NCBI RefSeq assembly: GCF_001427285.1
Contig: NZ_LMFV01000004.1
Location: 1 to 64,000 of the forward strand
Reading direction: 5' to 3'
DNA length: 64,000 nucleotides
DNA from: Mesorhizobium sp. Root552
Lineage (GTDB): Bacteria > Pseudomonadota > Alphaproteobacteria > Rhizobiales > Rhizobiaceae
In this document: positions 55,177 to 64,000 of the stretch, piece after piece
Layout: each line of letters begins with the position of its first letter
Numbering within the stretch: the first letter of the stretch is position 1
Position numbers and translations under genes: made by a program
The notes under the pieces: model-generated
Told to the model about the DNA's origin: nothing
What the model saw: only the letters and a program-made list of their open reading frames with translations
Database searches by the model: none

Positions 55177-56052
55177 TCAGGCGGACTTGCGCTTGGGTGT
55201 TGCGCCACGCTTCGAGGAAGCTGGTTTGGCCTTCGATGAAGGCACGGTCTTCGCCGGAGCCTCGTCCTGCGCGCCATCGTCGGCGAGGCTTTTCTTCAGC
55301 GCATCGAAAAGATTGACCACGTTCGACGGCTTGGACGCCGCCTTGGCCTTTGGCGCCTTGCGACCGGCCTTCCTGGCGCGGATCAGTTCGAGCAGCGCTT
55401 CCTCATACTTGTCGTCGAACCCGGACGGGTCGAACTTCGCGGCTTTCTTGTCGATGATGTGCTCGGCGAGATCGATCATCTCCTTGTCGGTCTTCACCTG
55501 CTTGATCCCGTCAAAGACCGTATCCGGCTGACGCACGCTGCTGTCGTAGCGAAGGGTGGTCAAGACCATGCCCTTGCCGAGCGGCTCGATCACCACCGGC
55601 CGTTCGCGCCGATACAGGACGATGCGTGCAAGGCCGGCCTTCTTTTTCGCATTCATTGCGTCGCGGATAACCGCAAAGGCATCCTCGGAGACCTTGTCGG
55701 CAGGCGCGAGGTAATAGGGCGTGTCGAGATAGATCTGCTGGATGGAGGATTTGTCGACGAACCCGTCCAGGCTCATCATGTTGGAGGATTCGATCTTGAC
55801 CGCTTCGATCTCGTCCTCCTCGATATGAACGAACTCGCCGTCGTCCACCTCATAGCCCTTGATCTCGTCGCCATCCGCAATCGGCTTGCCGGTTTCGGCA
55901 TCGACATAGATCCGCTTGACCGTGTTGCCGGTCTTGCGGTTCAGGACCCGGAACGAAATCTTCTCCGAATGGGTCACGACGTTGGTCAGTTCGACCGCGC
56001 ATGTGACGAGCGAAAGTTTCAGGTAGCCTTTCCAGGCGGGGCGTGGCGCCAT
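55177..56052 (-). CDS. ku: Ku-type DNA end-binding protein
   Basis: A 291-residue homodimeric ring protein that binds DNA ends and recruits LigD. The start is APRPAWKGYLKLSLVTCAVEL, and the Ku core ends at about residue 250. The basic, Lys/Ala-rich C-terminal tail (about 225-291) is typical of longer bacterial Ku proteins and helps DNA binding. The ATG at 56052 is chosen over a TTG at 56067. Rhizobia often have several ku genes; this is the one paired with ligD. Confidence 0.95.
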   Translation of the reverse strand: MAPRPAWKGYLKLSLVTCAVELTNVVTHSEKISFRVLNRKTGNTVKRIYVDAETGKPIADGDEIKGYEVDDGEFVHIEEDEIEAVKIESSNMMSLDGFVDKSSIQQIYLDTPYYLAPADKVSEDAFAVIRDAMNAKKKAGLARIVLYRRERPVVIEPLGKGMVLTTLRYDSSVRQPDTVFDGIKQVKTDKEMIDLAEHIIDKKAAKFDPSGFDDKYEEALLELIRARKAGRKAPKAKAASKPSNVVNLFDALKKSLADDGAQDEAPAKTVPSSKAKPASSKRGATPKRKSA

Positions 56053-56319
56053 GACTCGGTTCCGCAACTGAGACGTTTGTGGCTCAACAACGGAAGATCG
56101 GGCAGTTCGTTCCGCGCGTAGCCATGTGTCGCAAATGACACATCGGCGAAGATGACGGCAAAAGGCACGAAAAGACCCCGAATCAGCCGCAATCCCGCCA
56201 CGAAGCGAGGCGGTTTCGACCGAAAGTTAACATAGCGTTCACCGACTATTCACGCCTCGGCGCTATGGTGTCCGTAATTCGGAAGGGACTCCGAAGTTCG
56301 GGACAGGGACTGAACTAAA

Positions 56320-56466
56320 ATGACTATCTTCAACCAATTGCGCGGCTATGCCGCCACCTTGCGCGAGTTCATCGCGCCGACCTATCGGCCAGAGCGCTAC
56401 TACATGCGCGGACCTGGCCCGGCTTGCGCCCGCCGCAACCACAGGCTCGGCTTCGGCACGCACTGA
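56320..56466 (+). CDS. Possible 48-residue small protein
   Basis: A short frame starting MTIFNQLRGYAATLREFIAPTY and ending in a basic segment, with AGGGAC 9 bases before the ATG. Similar very short basic proteins that start with a helical segment occur in Rhizobiales. The coding claim rests only on the start context and composition. The surrounding 56068-56319 and 56467-56655 hold no other gene that I can see, apart from an imperfect TGTGTC/GACACA palindrome near 56125-56142. Confidence 0.4.
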   Translation: MTIFNQLRGYAATLREFIAPTYRPERYYMRGPGPACARRNHRLGFGTH

Positions 56467-56655
56467 CATGCTGCCTGAAACCCGCCACGGCCCTCGCATT
56501 TCGAAGCCGGCACTCGAAAGCCGCGCGACCACCTATCGCACGGCTCAGCCCTCGGCCTTGCGCCGACGCTAGACGACCATGCGCCCGGCATCATTGCCGG
56601 CGCGGGCGTATGCCCACAGCCATCTTGCAAACAGCAAAATCAGAACCGTCGGAGC

Positions 56656-57276
56656 TTACCACATCTCGTGGCTGGCATTGAGCTTTGCCAGCACGGGGTG
56701 ATCGCGCAAGCCGGCACACAGGCGCTCGACATTGGCGAACGCCTGCCTTGCCCGATCCGCTTCGGGATGCCAGGAAAACAGCATCAGAAGATAGATGTCG
56801 GCAATGGTCATGCCCTCGCCGACCAGCCACTGCCGCCCGGCCAGCACCTTGTCGACAACGGCGAAGTCGCGGTCGAGCTCGGCAATGGCAGCCTTCCTGA
56901 CGCCTGCCTTTGCGCCGTCGTCCGCCGAATAGCGATGGGCGTAGTAGAAGCGCAGCACCGCCGGATAGAGGGCCGACGACATGAAGGCCATCCAGCGCAG
57001 GAAATCCGCACGCGCCGGCGCGCCGGCTTGCGGCGCAAGCGCGGCCTCAGGATGACGTTCGGCGAGCGCCATGCAGATGGCTGCGGATTCCGTCATCGTG
57101 TGGCCGTCCGGCAAGGTCAGGACAGGCACCTGGTTGAGCGGGCTGATGGCGAGAAAGGCGGCGTCCGGCTTGTCGGTCTTGGCAACGTCGATGTGTTCGA
57201 ACGGCTCGCCGGCCAGAAGAAACGCGGCCTCGGCGGCGAAGCCGCCGCTGCCCGGACGGGTATAAAGTTTGTACAT
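56656..57276 (-). CDS. Glutathione S-transferase
   Basis: A 206-residue cytosolic GST. The thioredoxin-like N-terminal domain has YKLYTRPGSGGFAAEAAFL, NQVPVLTLPDG and TESAAICMALAE, which form the glutathione-binding site. The helical domain follows from about residue 85. The catalytic residue of the first motif is Ser or Tyr rather than Cys. Detoxification or a specific metabolic role cannot be told apart. The ATG at 57276 has GGGAGGA upstream. Confidence 0.92.
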   Translation of the reverse strand: MYKLYTRPGSGGFAAEAAFLLAGEPFEHIDVAKTDKPDAAFLAISPLNQVPVLTLPDGHTMTESAAICMALAERHPEAALAPQAGAPARADFLRWMAFMSSALYPAVLRFYYAHRYSADDGAKAGVRKAAIAELDRDFAVVDKVLAGRQWLVGEGMTIADIYLLMLFSWHPEADRARQAFANVERLCAGLRDHPVLAKLNASHEMW

Positions 57277-57448
57277 GCTTGTCCTCCCCACCCGCGCTCG
57301 AAGCGGATGGGGACTTGTAACGCAAAGCGCAAGCCGCTCAACGCGGCAAGCCTTAGCCAGCGCGCCTTTTTCAGCGGTCCAGTAACACTGTCAGGTCAGC
57401 CATTTGATTTTCATGCGTGTCTTTGTCCCGAAACCGGGGAGACATGCA

Positions 57449-58429
<981 letters not shown>

Positions 58430-58706
58430 GAATATCTTCTCTCAGATCGGGTCGATGGAATGGTTCAGCGAAAATAGGCGACGAAATGAGACTATCCGAG
58501 TGGCAAGCGTGCTGAAAAGCCCACAGACAAGGGAAGGGATTTCCTAAGAAGGCGCATTTGCGGATTTTCCTACCGCAATGCGCCCGAAAGCGCCCCATCT
58601 GCCACTGGCTGCACGGATTTGGATCGGCAGCTTCATCCACCGCAATTGCATTCGATTTTGATAGAAACTGTTTTGCGGCTTGCGTGGCTATCGCCCAAAC
58701 AGCCGC

Positions 58707-59324
58707 CTAGTGGCGCGCTGCAATCGCCGCTGCCGCACCGATCATGAAGGAGGCGGCGGTGCGGTTCAAAAGCTTGAGCGCGCGCGGCGAGGACAGGAAC
58801 CAGCGCGCCTTCGCGGCAAGCGCAAGATAAGGCACAAGCACGATTACGAGGATCACCGCAGTGACGCCGGTGAGGATGGCATAGTCACCGAACGTGATGG
58901 CGCGAAGATCGACGATGGTCGGCGTGATGGCGAGGTAGAAGATCATCGTCTTGGGATTGCCGAGCGTCAGCGTCAAGCCGCCGGCGAAACTCGAAACCAG
59001 GCCGCCCTTTGCCTTGCCGGCCTGCACGGTTTCCGCGGAAATGCCGCCTTTCCAGAAGCGCCAGCCGAGCCAGGCGAGGTAAAGCACGCCGAACCATTTG
59101 ATCGCCAGAAACACCATGCCGAACTGCTGGGCGACGAAGGCGAGGCCGAGCACGGTGGCGGTGAGGTAGAACAGATCCCCGAGCAAGAGCCCCCAGAACA
59201 TGGCGAAGGCCGAGCGGAAACCGGAGCCGAGCGCGCGGGCGACAAGTGCGGTGACGCCGGGACCGGGAATGGCCGCGGCGATGCCCAGGGCAGCGCTGTA
59301 TGCAAGAAACCCGGTCAGTGTCAT
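58707..59324 (-). CDS. LysE/RhtB-family amino-acid exporter
   Basis: A 205-residue inner-membrane exporter with six membrane segments. The start TLTGFLAYSAALGIAAAIPGPGVTALVARALGSG is the family hallmark (PGP motif). The LTLGNPKTMIFYLA block is also present. The exported amino acid is unknown. The ATG at 59324 places the first segment at the N-terminus. Confidence 0.92.
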   Translation of the reverse strand: MTLTGFLAYSAALGIAAAIPGPGVTALVARALGSGFRSAFAMFWGLLLGDLFYLTATVLGLAFVAQQFGMVFLAIKWFGVLYLAWLGWRFWKGGISAETVQAGKAKGGLVSSFAGGLTLTLGNPKTMIFYLAITPTIVDLRAITFGDYAILTGVTAVILVIVLVPYLALAAKARWFLSSPRALKLLNRTAASFMIGAAAAIAARH

Positions 59325-59496
59325 GGTCGCCGCTTTCGTGATCCGGCCTGCTTTTGCCACATGTTCGCGAGGGCGTAAATTTCCCTGCAGGCAACATTCA
59401 TTACGCCAGAGAGAAGAGGCGATGCGGCAATAGCGCCATTGCCCTTATGCGTGCTTTTCGCTATGTGCCGTTGAGATAATTTCGGAGGGTATTGCA

Positions 59497-59721
59497 ATGG
59501 CCGACCACACGCCGACCGGTCCTGTCGAACTGGGTGCTCAGATGGATTACCCCGAGCACGAGCGGACCTATCACGGCTTCACCGTGTTGGCCAAATATGG
59601 GACCCTGGGCTGCGTGGCCATCATGATCGGAATGGCGTTCGGCTTTTTCGTAGGCGGCGCAATTTCCGGCTTCATCGTGTTCCTGATTGCCTGCGCCGTC
59701 GGCGCCGTGATCCTGCGATAA
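59497..59721 (+). CDS. aa3-type cytochrome c oxidase subunit IV
   Basis: A 74-residue small subunit of the bacterial aa3 oxidase (COX_bact_IV type). GPVELGAQMDYPEHERTYHGFTVLAKYGT is the conserved soluble part, followed by a hydrophobic helix (about 38-72) in the membrane. The gene is commonly upstream of the transhydrogenase operon in rhizobia, as here (80 bp before pntAA). Other aa3 subunits are not in the window. Confidence 0.88.
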   Translation: MADHTPTGPVELGAQMDYPEHERTYHGFTVLAKYGTLGCVAIMIGMAFGFFVGGAISGFIVFLIACAVGAVILR

Positions 59722-59802
59722 AATCTTTCTCTCCTTGGCCCGGGGCGTCGCCGCAAGGGTCGCCGCCGATCTGCGCAAGGCTCCAGCCGAAAGGATCTAG
59801 CG

Positions 59803-61095
59803 GTGGGACAGACGATTTTCGTACCCAAAGAGGTTGACGCTGCGGAAACCCGCGTTGCCGCATCGCCCGATACGGTGAAGCGGCTTGCCGGGCTTGGCTT
59901 TAACGTAGTCGTCGAGGCTGGCGCCGGCACCTTGTCGCGCATCACCGACGACGAGTTCGCCAAGGCGGGCGCGAAGATCGGCAAGGCCGGCGATGTCGCC
60001 AAGGCGGACGTGGTGCTGAAGGTGCGCCGTCCGAACGAGGCGGAACTGAAGTCCTACAAGCAGGGTGCTGCGGTCCTGGCCACCATGGACCCCTATGGCC
60101 ATGAGGCCGCGGTAGCGGCGCTTGGCAAGGCGGGCGTGACGGCTTTCGCGATGGAGTTCATGCCGCGCATCACCCGCGCGCAGGTGATGGACGTCTTGTC
60201 CTCGCAGGCGAACCTCGCCGGCTACCAGGCCGTGATCGACGGCGCTGCCGAATATGACCGGGCGCTGCCGATGATGATGACGGCGGCGGGCACGGTTCCG
60301 GCAGCCAAGATCTTCATCATGGGCGTCGGCGTTGCCGGCCTACAGGCGATTGCCACGGCGCGCCGGCTGGGCGCAGTCGTCACGGCGACTGACGTCAGGC
60401 CTGCCGTGAAGGAGCAGGTGCAGTCGCTCGGCGCAAAATTCCTCGCCGTCGAGGACGAGGAGTTCAAGGCGGCGGAGACTGCCGGCGGCTACGCCAAGGA
60501 AATGTCGAAGGAATACCAGGCGAAGCAAGCGGCGCTTACGGCCGAGCACATCGCCAAGCAGGACATCGTCATCACCACGGCGCTGATCCCCGGACGCCCG
60601 GCCCCGAAGCTGGTCTCCGCTGCAATGGTCGCCTCGATGAAGCCTGGTTCGGTGATCGTCGATCTGGCCGTCGAGCGCGGCGGCAATGTCGAGGGCGCTG
60701 TGCCGGGCAAGGTGGCGACTACCGCCAACGGCGTGAAGATCGTCGGCCATCTCAACGTGCCGGGACGCGTCGCGGCTTCGGCCTCGCTGCTCTATGCCAA
60801 GAACCTGTTCGCCTTCCTCGAGACGATGATCGACAAGGAAACGAAGTCGCTGAAGATCAATCGCGATGACGAGCTGGCCAAGGCGACGATGCTGACCGAT
60901 GGCGGCAAGGTGGTGCATCCGGCATTTGCAGGCAAGGAGCCGGCAGCCCCTACCGCAGCAGCCAAACCGGCCAAGGCGGAAGCGGCCAAGAAACCGGCCG
61001 CGCCGAAGGCGGCTGCTGAAAAGAAGCCCGCCGCCAAGTCTCCGGCCAAACCCAAGACCAAGACCTCGCCTAAGACCACTGGGGGGACTGCGTGA
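59803..61095 (+). CDS. pntAA: NAD(P) transhydrogenase subunit alpha, part 1 (PntAA)
   Basis: A 430-residue cytoplasmic NAD(H)-binding subunit (domain I) of the proton-translocating transhydrogenase. The N-terminus [23 protein letters not shown], the [15 protein letters not shown] loop and [14 protein letters not shown] are typical. The last 55 residues are an Ala/Lys/Pro-rich low-complexity tail, longer than in most homologues. The start is a GTG at 59803 with AAGGA upstream. It overlaps the next gene by 4 bp (GTGATG). Confidence 0.95.
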   Translation: MGQTIFVPKEVDAAETRVAASPDTVKRLAGLGFNVVVEAGAGTLSRITDDEFAKAGAKIGKAGDVAKADVVLKVRRPNEAELKSYKQGAAVLATMDPYGHEAAVAALGKAGVTAFAMEFMPRITRAQVMDVLSSQANLAGYQAVIDGAAEYDRALPMMMTAAGTVPAAKIFIMGVGVAGLQAIATARRLGAVVTATDVRPAVKEQVQSLGAKFLAVEDEEFKAAETAGGYAKEMSKEYQAKQAALTAEHIAKQDIVITTALIPGRPAPKLVSAAMVASMKPGSVIVDLAVERGGNVEGAVPGKVATTANGVKIVGHLNVPGRVAASASLLYAKNLFAFLETMIDKETKSLKINRDDELAKATMLTDGGKVVHPAFAGKEPAAPTAAAKPAKAEAAKKPAAPKAAAEKKPAAKSPAKPKTKTSPKTTGGTA

Positions 61096-61517
61096 TGGAA
61101 AGCTTGCAAAAAGCGCTCAACCAACTCGACCAGGCGACGGCCGCCGTGCGCATGGCGGTGCAGGACCTTGCCAACGCGCCGGGTGCAGCCGACGCGGCAG
61201 ACGGTGCCGCGCATGCCCTGTCGGGCGGCGCGATCGACCCCTTCGTGTTCCGCTTCGCCATCTTCGTACTGGCGATCTTCGTCGGCTACTACGTGGTGTG
61301 GTCGGTGACCCCGGCGCTGCACACCCCGCTGATGGCCGTTACCAACGCCATCTCATCGGTGATCGTGGTGGGCGCTCTGCTCGCGGTCGGCATATCGGCT
61401 TCGGGCCTTGCCACCGGCTTCGGCTTCATCGCGCTGGTCTTGGCCTCGGTCAACATCTTCGGCGGCTTCCTGGTCACCCAGCGCATGCTCGCCATGTACA
61501 AGAAGAAGGAAAAGTGA
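61092..61517 (+). CDS. pntAB: NAD(P) transhydrogenase subunit alpha, part 2 (PntAB)
   Basis: A 141-residue membrane subunit corresponding to the C-terminal membrane part of E. coli PntA. Four hydrophobic segments (about 52-140) follow a helical N-terminus. [48 protein letters not shown] is the recognisable signature. The split alpha subunit is usual in alphaproteobacteria. Confidence 0.94.
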   Translation: MMESLQKALNQLDQATAAVRMAVQDLANAPGAADAADGAAHALSGGAIDPFVFRFAIFVLAIFVGYYVVWSVTPALHTPLMAVTNAISSVIVVGALLAVGISASGLATGFGFIALVLASVNIFGGFLVTQRMLAMYKKKEK

Positions 61518-61518
61518 C

Positions 61519-62919
61519 GTGTCAGTGAACCTCGCTTCCTTCCTCTATCTCGTCTCCGGCATCCTGTTCATCCTAGCGCTGCGCGGCCTGTCGCATCCGA
61601 CCACCAGCCGCCAGGGCAATACCTACGGCATGATCGGCATGGCGATCGCCATCGTCACCACGCTGGCGCTGGCGCTGCCATCGGCCGGCGGGCTTGGCCT
61701 GATCGTCATTGGCCTCGCCATCGGCGGCGGCGTCGGTGCGGTTACCGCGCGCCGCATCGCCATGACCTCGATGCCGCAACTGGTTGCCGCCTTCCACTCC
61801 CTCGTCGGCCTCGCCGCCGTGATGGTGGCGGCTGCCGCGATCTATGCTCCCGAGAGCTTCGGCATCGGCACGGTGGGCGACATCCACGGCCAGGCACTGG
61901 TCGAGATGAGCCTTGGCGTCGCCATCGGCGCCATCACCTTCACCGGTTCGATCATCGCCTTCCTCAAGCTCGACGGGCGCATGTCCGGCAAGCCGATCAT
62001 GCTGCCGGCGCGCCATCTGGTAAATATCGGACTGGGCGTGGCGCTGGTGGTGCTGATCATCCTGCTCGTCACCACCCAGAGCTACACGGTGTTCTGGCTG
62101 ATCGTGGCGCTGTCGCTTCTGCTCGGCGTGCTGCTGATCATCCCGATCGGCGGCGCGGACATGCCGGTCGTCATCTCGATGCTGAACTCCTATTCGGGCT
62201 GGGCAGCGGCGGCACTCGGCTTCACGCTCGGCAATCTCGCGCTGATCATCACCGGCGCGCTGGTCGGCTCGTCGGGCGCGATCCTGTCCTACATCATGTG
62301 CAAGGGCATGAACCGCTCCTTCATCTCCGTCATCCTCGGCGGCTTCGGCGGCGAGACGGCAAGCGCTGCCGGCGACGACGGCATCGAGCGCACCGTCAAG
62401 CAGGGCTCGGCAGACGATGCCGCCTACCTGATGATGAATGCGCAAAAGGTCATCATCGTGCCCGGCTACGGCATGGCGGTGGCGCAGGCCCAGCATGCGC
62501 TGCGCGAGATGGCCGACAAGCTGAAGGCCAACGGCGTCGAAGTGAAGTACGCGATCCATCCGGTCGCCGGCCGCATGCCCGGCCACATGAACGTGCTGCT
62601 GGCCGAAGCCAACGTGCCCTATGACGAGGTGTTCGAACTGGAGGATATCAACTCCGAGTTCGCGCAGGCCGATGTCGCCTATGTCATCGGGGCCAACGAC
62701 GTCACCAACCCGTCGGCGCGCGATGACAAGTCCTCGCCGATCTTCGGCATGCCGATCCTCGACGTCGACAAGGCCCGCACCTGCCTGTTCGTCAAGCGCT
62801 CGCTCGGCTCCGGCTATGCCGGCATCGACAACACGCTGTTCTACAAGGACGGCACCATGATGCTCCTCGGCGACGCAAAGAAGATGACCGAGGAAATCGT
62901 CAAGGCAATGGATCACTAG
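61519..62919 (+). CDS. pntB: NAD(P) transhydrogenase subunit beta
   Basis: A 466-residue subunit carrying the rest of the proton channel and the NADP(H)-binding domain III. Membrane segments fill about 1-260, and the NADP domain is at about 290-466 (IIVPGYGMAVAQAQHALREM, KYAIHPVAGRMPGHMNVLLAEANVPYD, IGANDVTNPSAR). A GTG start at 61519 (GTG-TCA-GTG), one base after the pntAB stop, is chosen; the longer frame from 61408 overlaps pntAB and is not family-like. It makes NADPH from NADH using the proton gradient. Confidence 0.95.
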   Translation: MSVNLASFLYLVSGILFILALRGLSHPTTSRQGNTYGMIGMAIAIVTTLALALPSAGGLGLIVIGLAIGGGVGAVTARRIAMTSMPQLVAAFHSLVGLAAVMVAAAAIYAPESFGIGTVGDIHGQALVEMSLGVAIGAITFTGSIIAFLKLDGRMSGKPIMLPARHLVNIGLGVALVVLIILLVTTQSYTVFWLIVALSLLLGVLLIIPIGGADMPVVISMLNSYSGWAAAALGFTLGNLALIITGALVGSSGAILSYIMCKGMNRSFISVILGGFGGETASAAGDDGIERTVKQGSADDAAYLMMNAQKVIIVPGYGMAVAQAQHALREMADKLKANGVEVKYAIHPVAGRMPGHMNVLLAEANVPYDEVFELEDINSEFAQADVAYVIGANDVTNPSARDDKSSPIFGMPILDVDKARTCLFVKRSLGSGYAGIDNTLFYKDGTMMLLGDAKKMTEEIVKAMDH

Positions 62920-63055
62920 ATATTCAGGTGAGGGCGGGCTGCAAACGGTGGCCCGCTGCGCTTCCGGTGCTCACGTACCGAATGTACATTCCGCGCCGGT
63001 TCTCGCCGACCCCGTTTTCGCTCCGCCCCGACCTGAAACCTCAGTATGCGCTTTC

Positions 63056-64000
63056 CTATCGCGACGATGAATCTGGAACTGGCGTCCAGATAACGTCCTC
63101 GATGCGGTTGGCACCTGCGGCGAGCATCACCAGCCGGTCAAACCCGAGCGCGATGCCACAGGCATCGGGCATGATGGCAAGAGCGGACAGGAAGTCCTCG
63201 TCAATCGGGTAGCGCTCGCCATAGATGCGCTCCTTCTCGTCCATGTCGGCTTCGAAGCGCTTGCGCTGCTCGACCGGATCGGTGAGTTCGCCAAAGCCGT
63301 TGGCAAGCTCGACGCCGCAGCAATAAAGCTCGAAACGCTCGGCCACGCGCGGATCGTGCGGTGCGGGGCGCGCAAGGGCTGCCTCGACGATCGGGTATTC
63401 GCAAAGCACGGTGGCCCTGCCCTGCCCTAGCTGCGGCTCGATCAGCTCTACCATGACGCGGCTGTAGAGATCCGACCAGCTATCGTCGGGCGCGGTGCGC
63501 AGGCTGGCGCTGACAAGCGCGGCATGCAGGCCGTCGCGGTCCGTCGAGCCGTCCGGGGCAACCGTCGAAAGCAGATCGATGCCGGCGTGGCGCGTGAAGG
63601 CTTCCGCGACCGTGAGGCGTTCGGGCTCAGCGTAAGGATCGGCTTCGCGGTTCCTGAATACGAAGCGCCGGGTGCCGGCCTTGTCGGCGGCGAGCGAAAG
63701 CAGCGCGGCGCAGTCTTGCATCAGCTTTTGGTATGTTTCGCCAACGCGGTACCATTCCAGCATGGTGAATTCGGGGTGGTGAAGGGCGCTGCGCTCGCGG
63801 TTGCGCCAGACCGGACCGAAGCTGAAGATGCGCTTTTCGCCTGCCGCCAGCAATTTCTTGCAGGCGAACTCCGGCGAGGTATGCAGGTAAAGCGGCTGCG
63901 TGGTGCCATCCGAGCGGATTTCGGCGGTGGCGAAAGCCGACAGATGGGTTTCGTTGCCGGGGGATATCTGGAGGGCGGCAGCATCGACCTCGATGAAATC
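63056..64000 (-). CDS. epmA: EF-P lysine lysyltransferase-like (EpmA/GenX), 5' end beyond window
   Basis: A class II lysyl-tRNA-synthetase-like protein without the anticodon-binding domain, which attaches beta-lysine to elongation factor P in other bacteria. The visible 315 codons include PEFACKKLLAAGEKRIFSFGPVWRNRERSALHHPEFTMLEWYR (class II motif 2), the YCCGVELANGFGELTDPVEQRKRF region and GIALGFDRLVMLAAG (motif 3). The gene runs off the right edge. EpmB and EF-P themselves are not seen here. Confidence 0.88.
   Translation of the reverse strand, partial: DFIEVDAAALQISPGNETHLSAFATAEIRSDGTTQPLYLHTSPEFACKKLLAAGEKRIFSFGPVWRNRERSALHHPEFTMLEWYRVGETYQKLMQDCAALLSLAADKAGTRRFVFRNREADPYAEPERLTVAEAFTRHAGIDLLSTVAPDGSTDRDGLHAALVSASLRTAPDDSWSDLYSRVMVELIEPQLGQGRATVLCEYPIVEAALARPAPHDPRVAERFELYCCGVELANGFGELTDPVEQRKRFEADMDEKERIYGERYPIDEDFLSALAIMPDACGIALGFDRLVMLAAGANRIEDVIWTPVPDSSSR

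Overview
The window looks like chromosomal DNA of an alphaproteobacterium of the Hyphomicrobiales (Rhizobiales), most likely Phyllobacteriaceae (Mesorhizobium-like). This is inferred from the high G+C content, the gene order metK/phrR/lnt/corC/ybeY/phoH/miaB/plsC/rimI/tsaB, the YlxR-L7Ae fusion before infB, the Rhizobiales-type porin, an Irr-type iron control element before mbfA, and split pntAA/pntAB/pntB. No rRNA or canonical tRNA gene was found. The left edge lies in repeats and the right edge cuts a lysyl-tRNA-synthetase-like gene.

Layout. 1-499: a 115-bp tandem duplication and mobile intergenic palindromes. 500-21867: a long, mostly minus-strand core block for translation and the cell envelope: corA, then rimP-nusA-ylxR/L7Ae-infB-rbfA-truB (listed in transcription order), then trmB, metK, phrR, lnt, a corC-like gene, ybeY, phoH, miaB, plsC, rimI, tsaB and glcB (malate synthase G). 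21868-26799: an accessory island between glcB and lepA. It holds an inverted copy of the left-edge repeat, an unassigned structured stretch, a 2151-bp IS1595-type transposon with passenger genes and a tRNA-like structure, and directly beside it a three-gene RelE-like toxin / XRE antitoxin / SecB-like chaperone cassette (a TAC module). 26800-31235: lepA, then an NrsF anti-sigma / ECF sigma pair divergent from a Met/Asp-rich exported protein and a periplasmic MsrA. Both sides carry matching GTAAC...CGAA promoters.

31236-44554: porin, cytochrome bd-type (CIO) oxidase, a YadGH-like ABC exporter, a Tat-exported PhoX-family protein, small membrane proteins, a PAP2 phosphatase, an XRE regulator with a repeated operator, a SulP transporter, a YiiX-like hydrolase and a CYTH protein. 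44625-48362: a CecR-type TetR regulator behind a perfect 22-bp palindrome, heading an HlyD / ABC ATPase / ABC permease efflux operon. 48457-59324: a threonine dehydratase, membrane-bound ferritin MbfA with an ICE box, an ArsR regulator, the NHEJ pair ku-ligD, a GST, cysK and a LysE exporter. 59497-62919: aa3 oxidase subunit IV and the proton-translocating transhydrogenase operon pntAA-pntAB-pntB. 63056-end: epmA-like gene, partial.

The most interesting parts are the TAC cassette, the transposon with its passenger genes and structured RNA-like segment, and the self-regulated sigma-F/NrsF-MsrA stress module. All family assignments come from reading motifs by eye; no database search was run.
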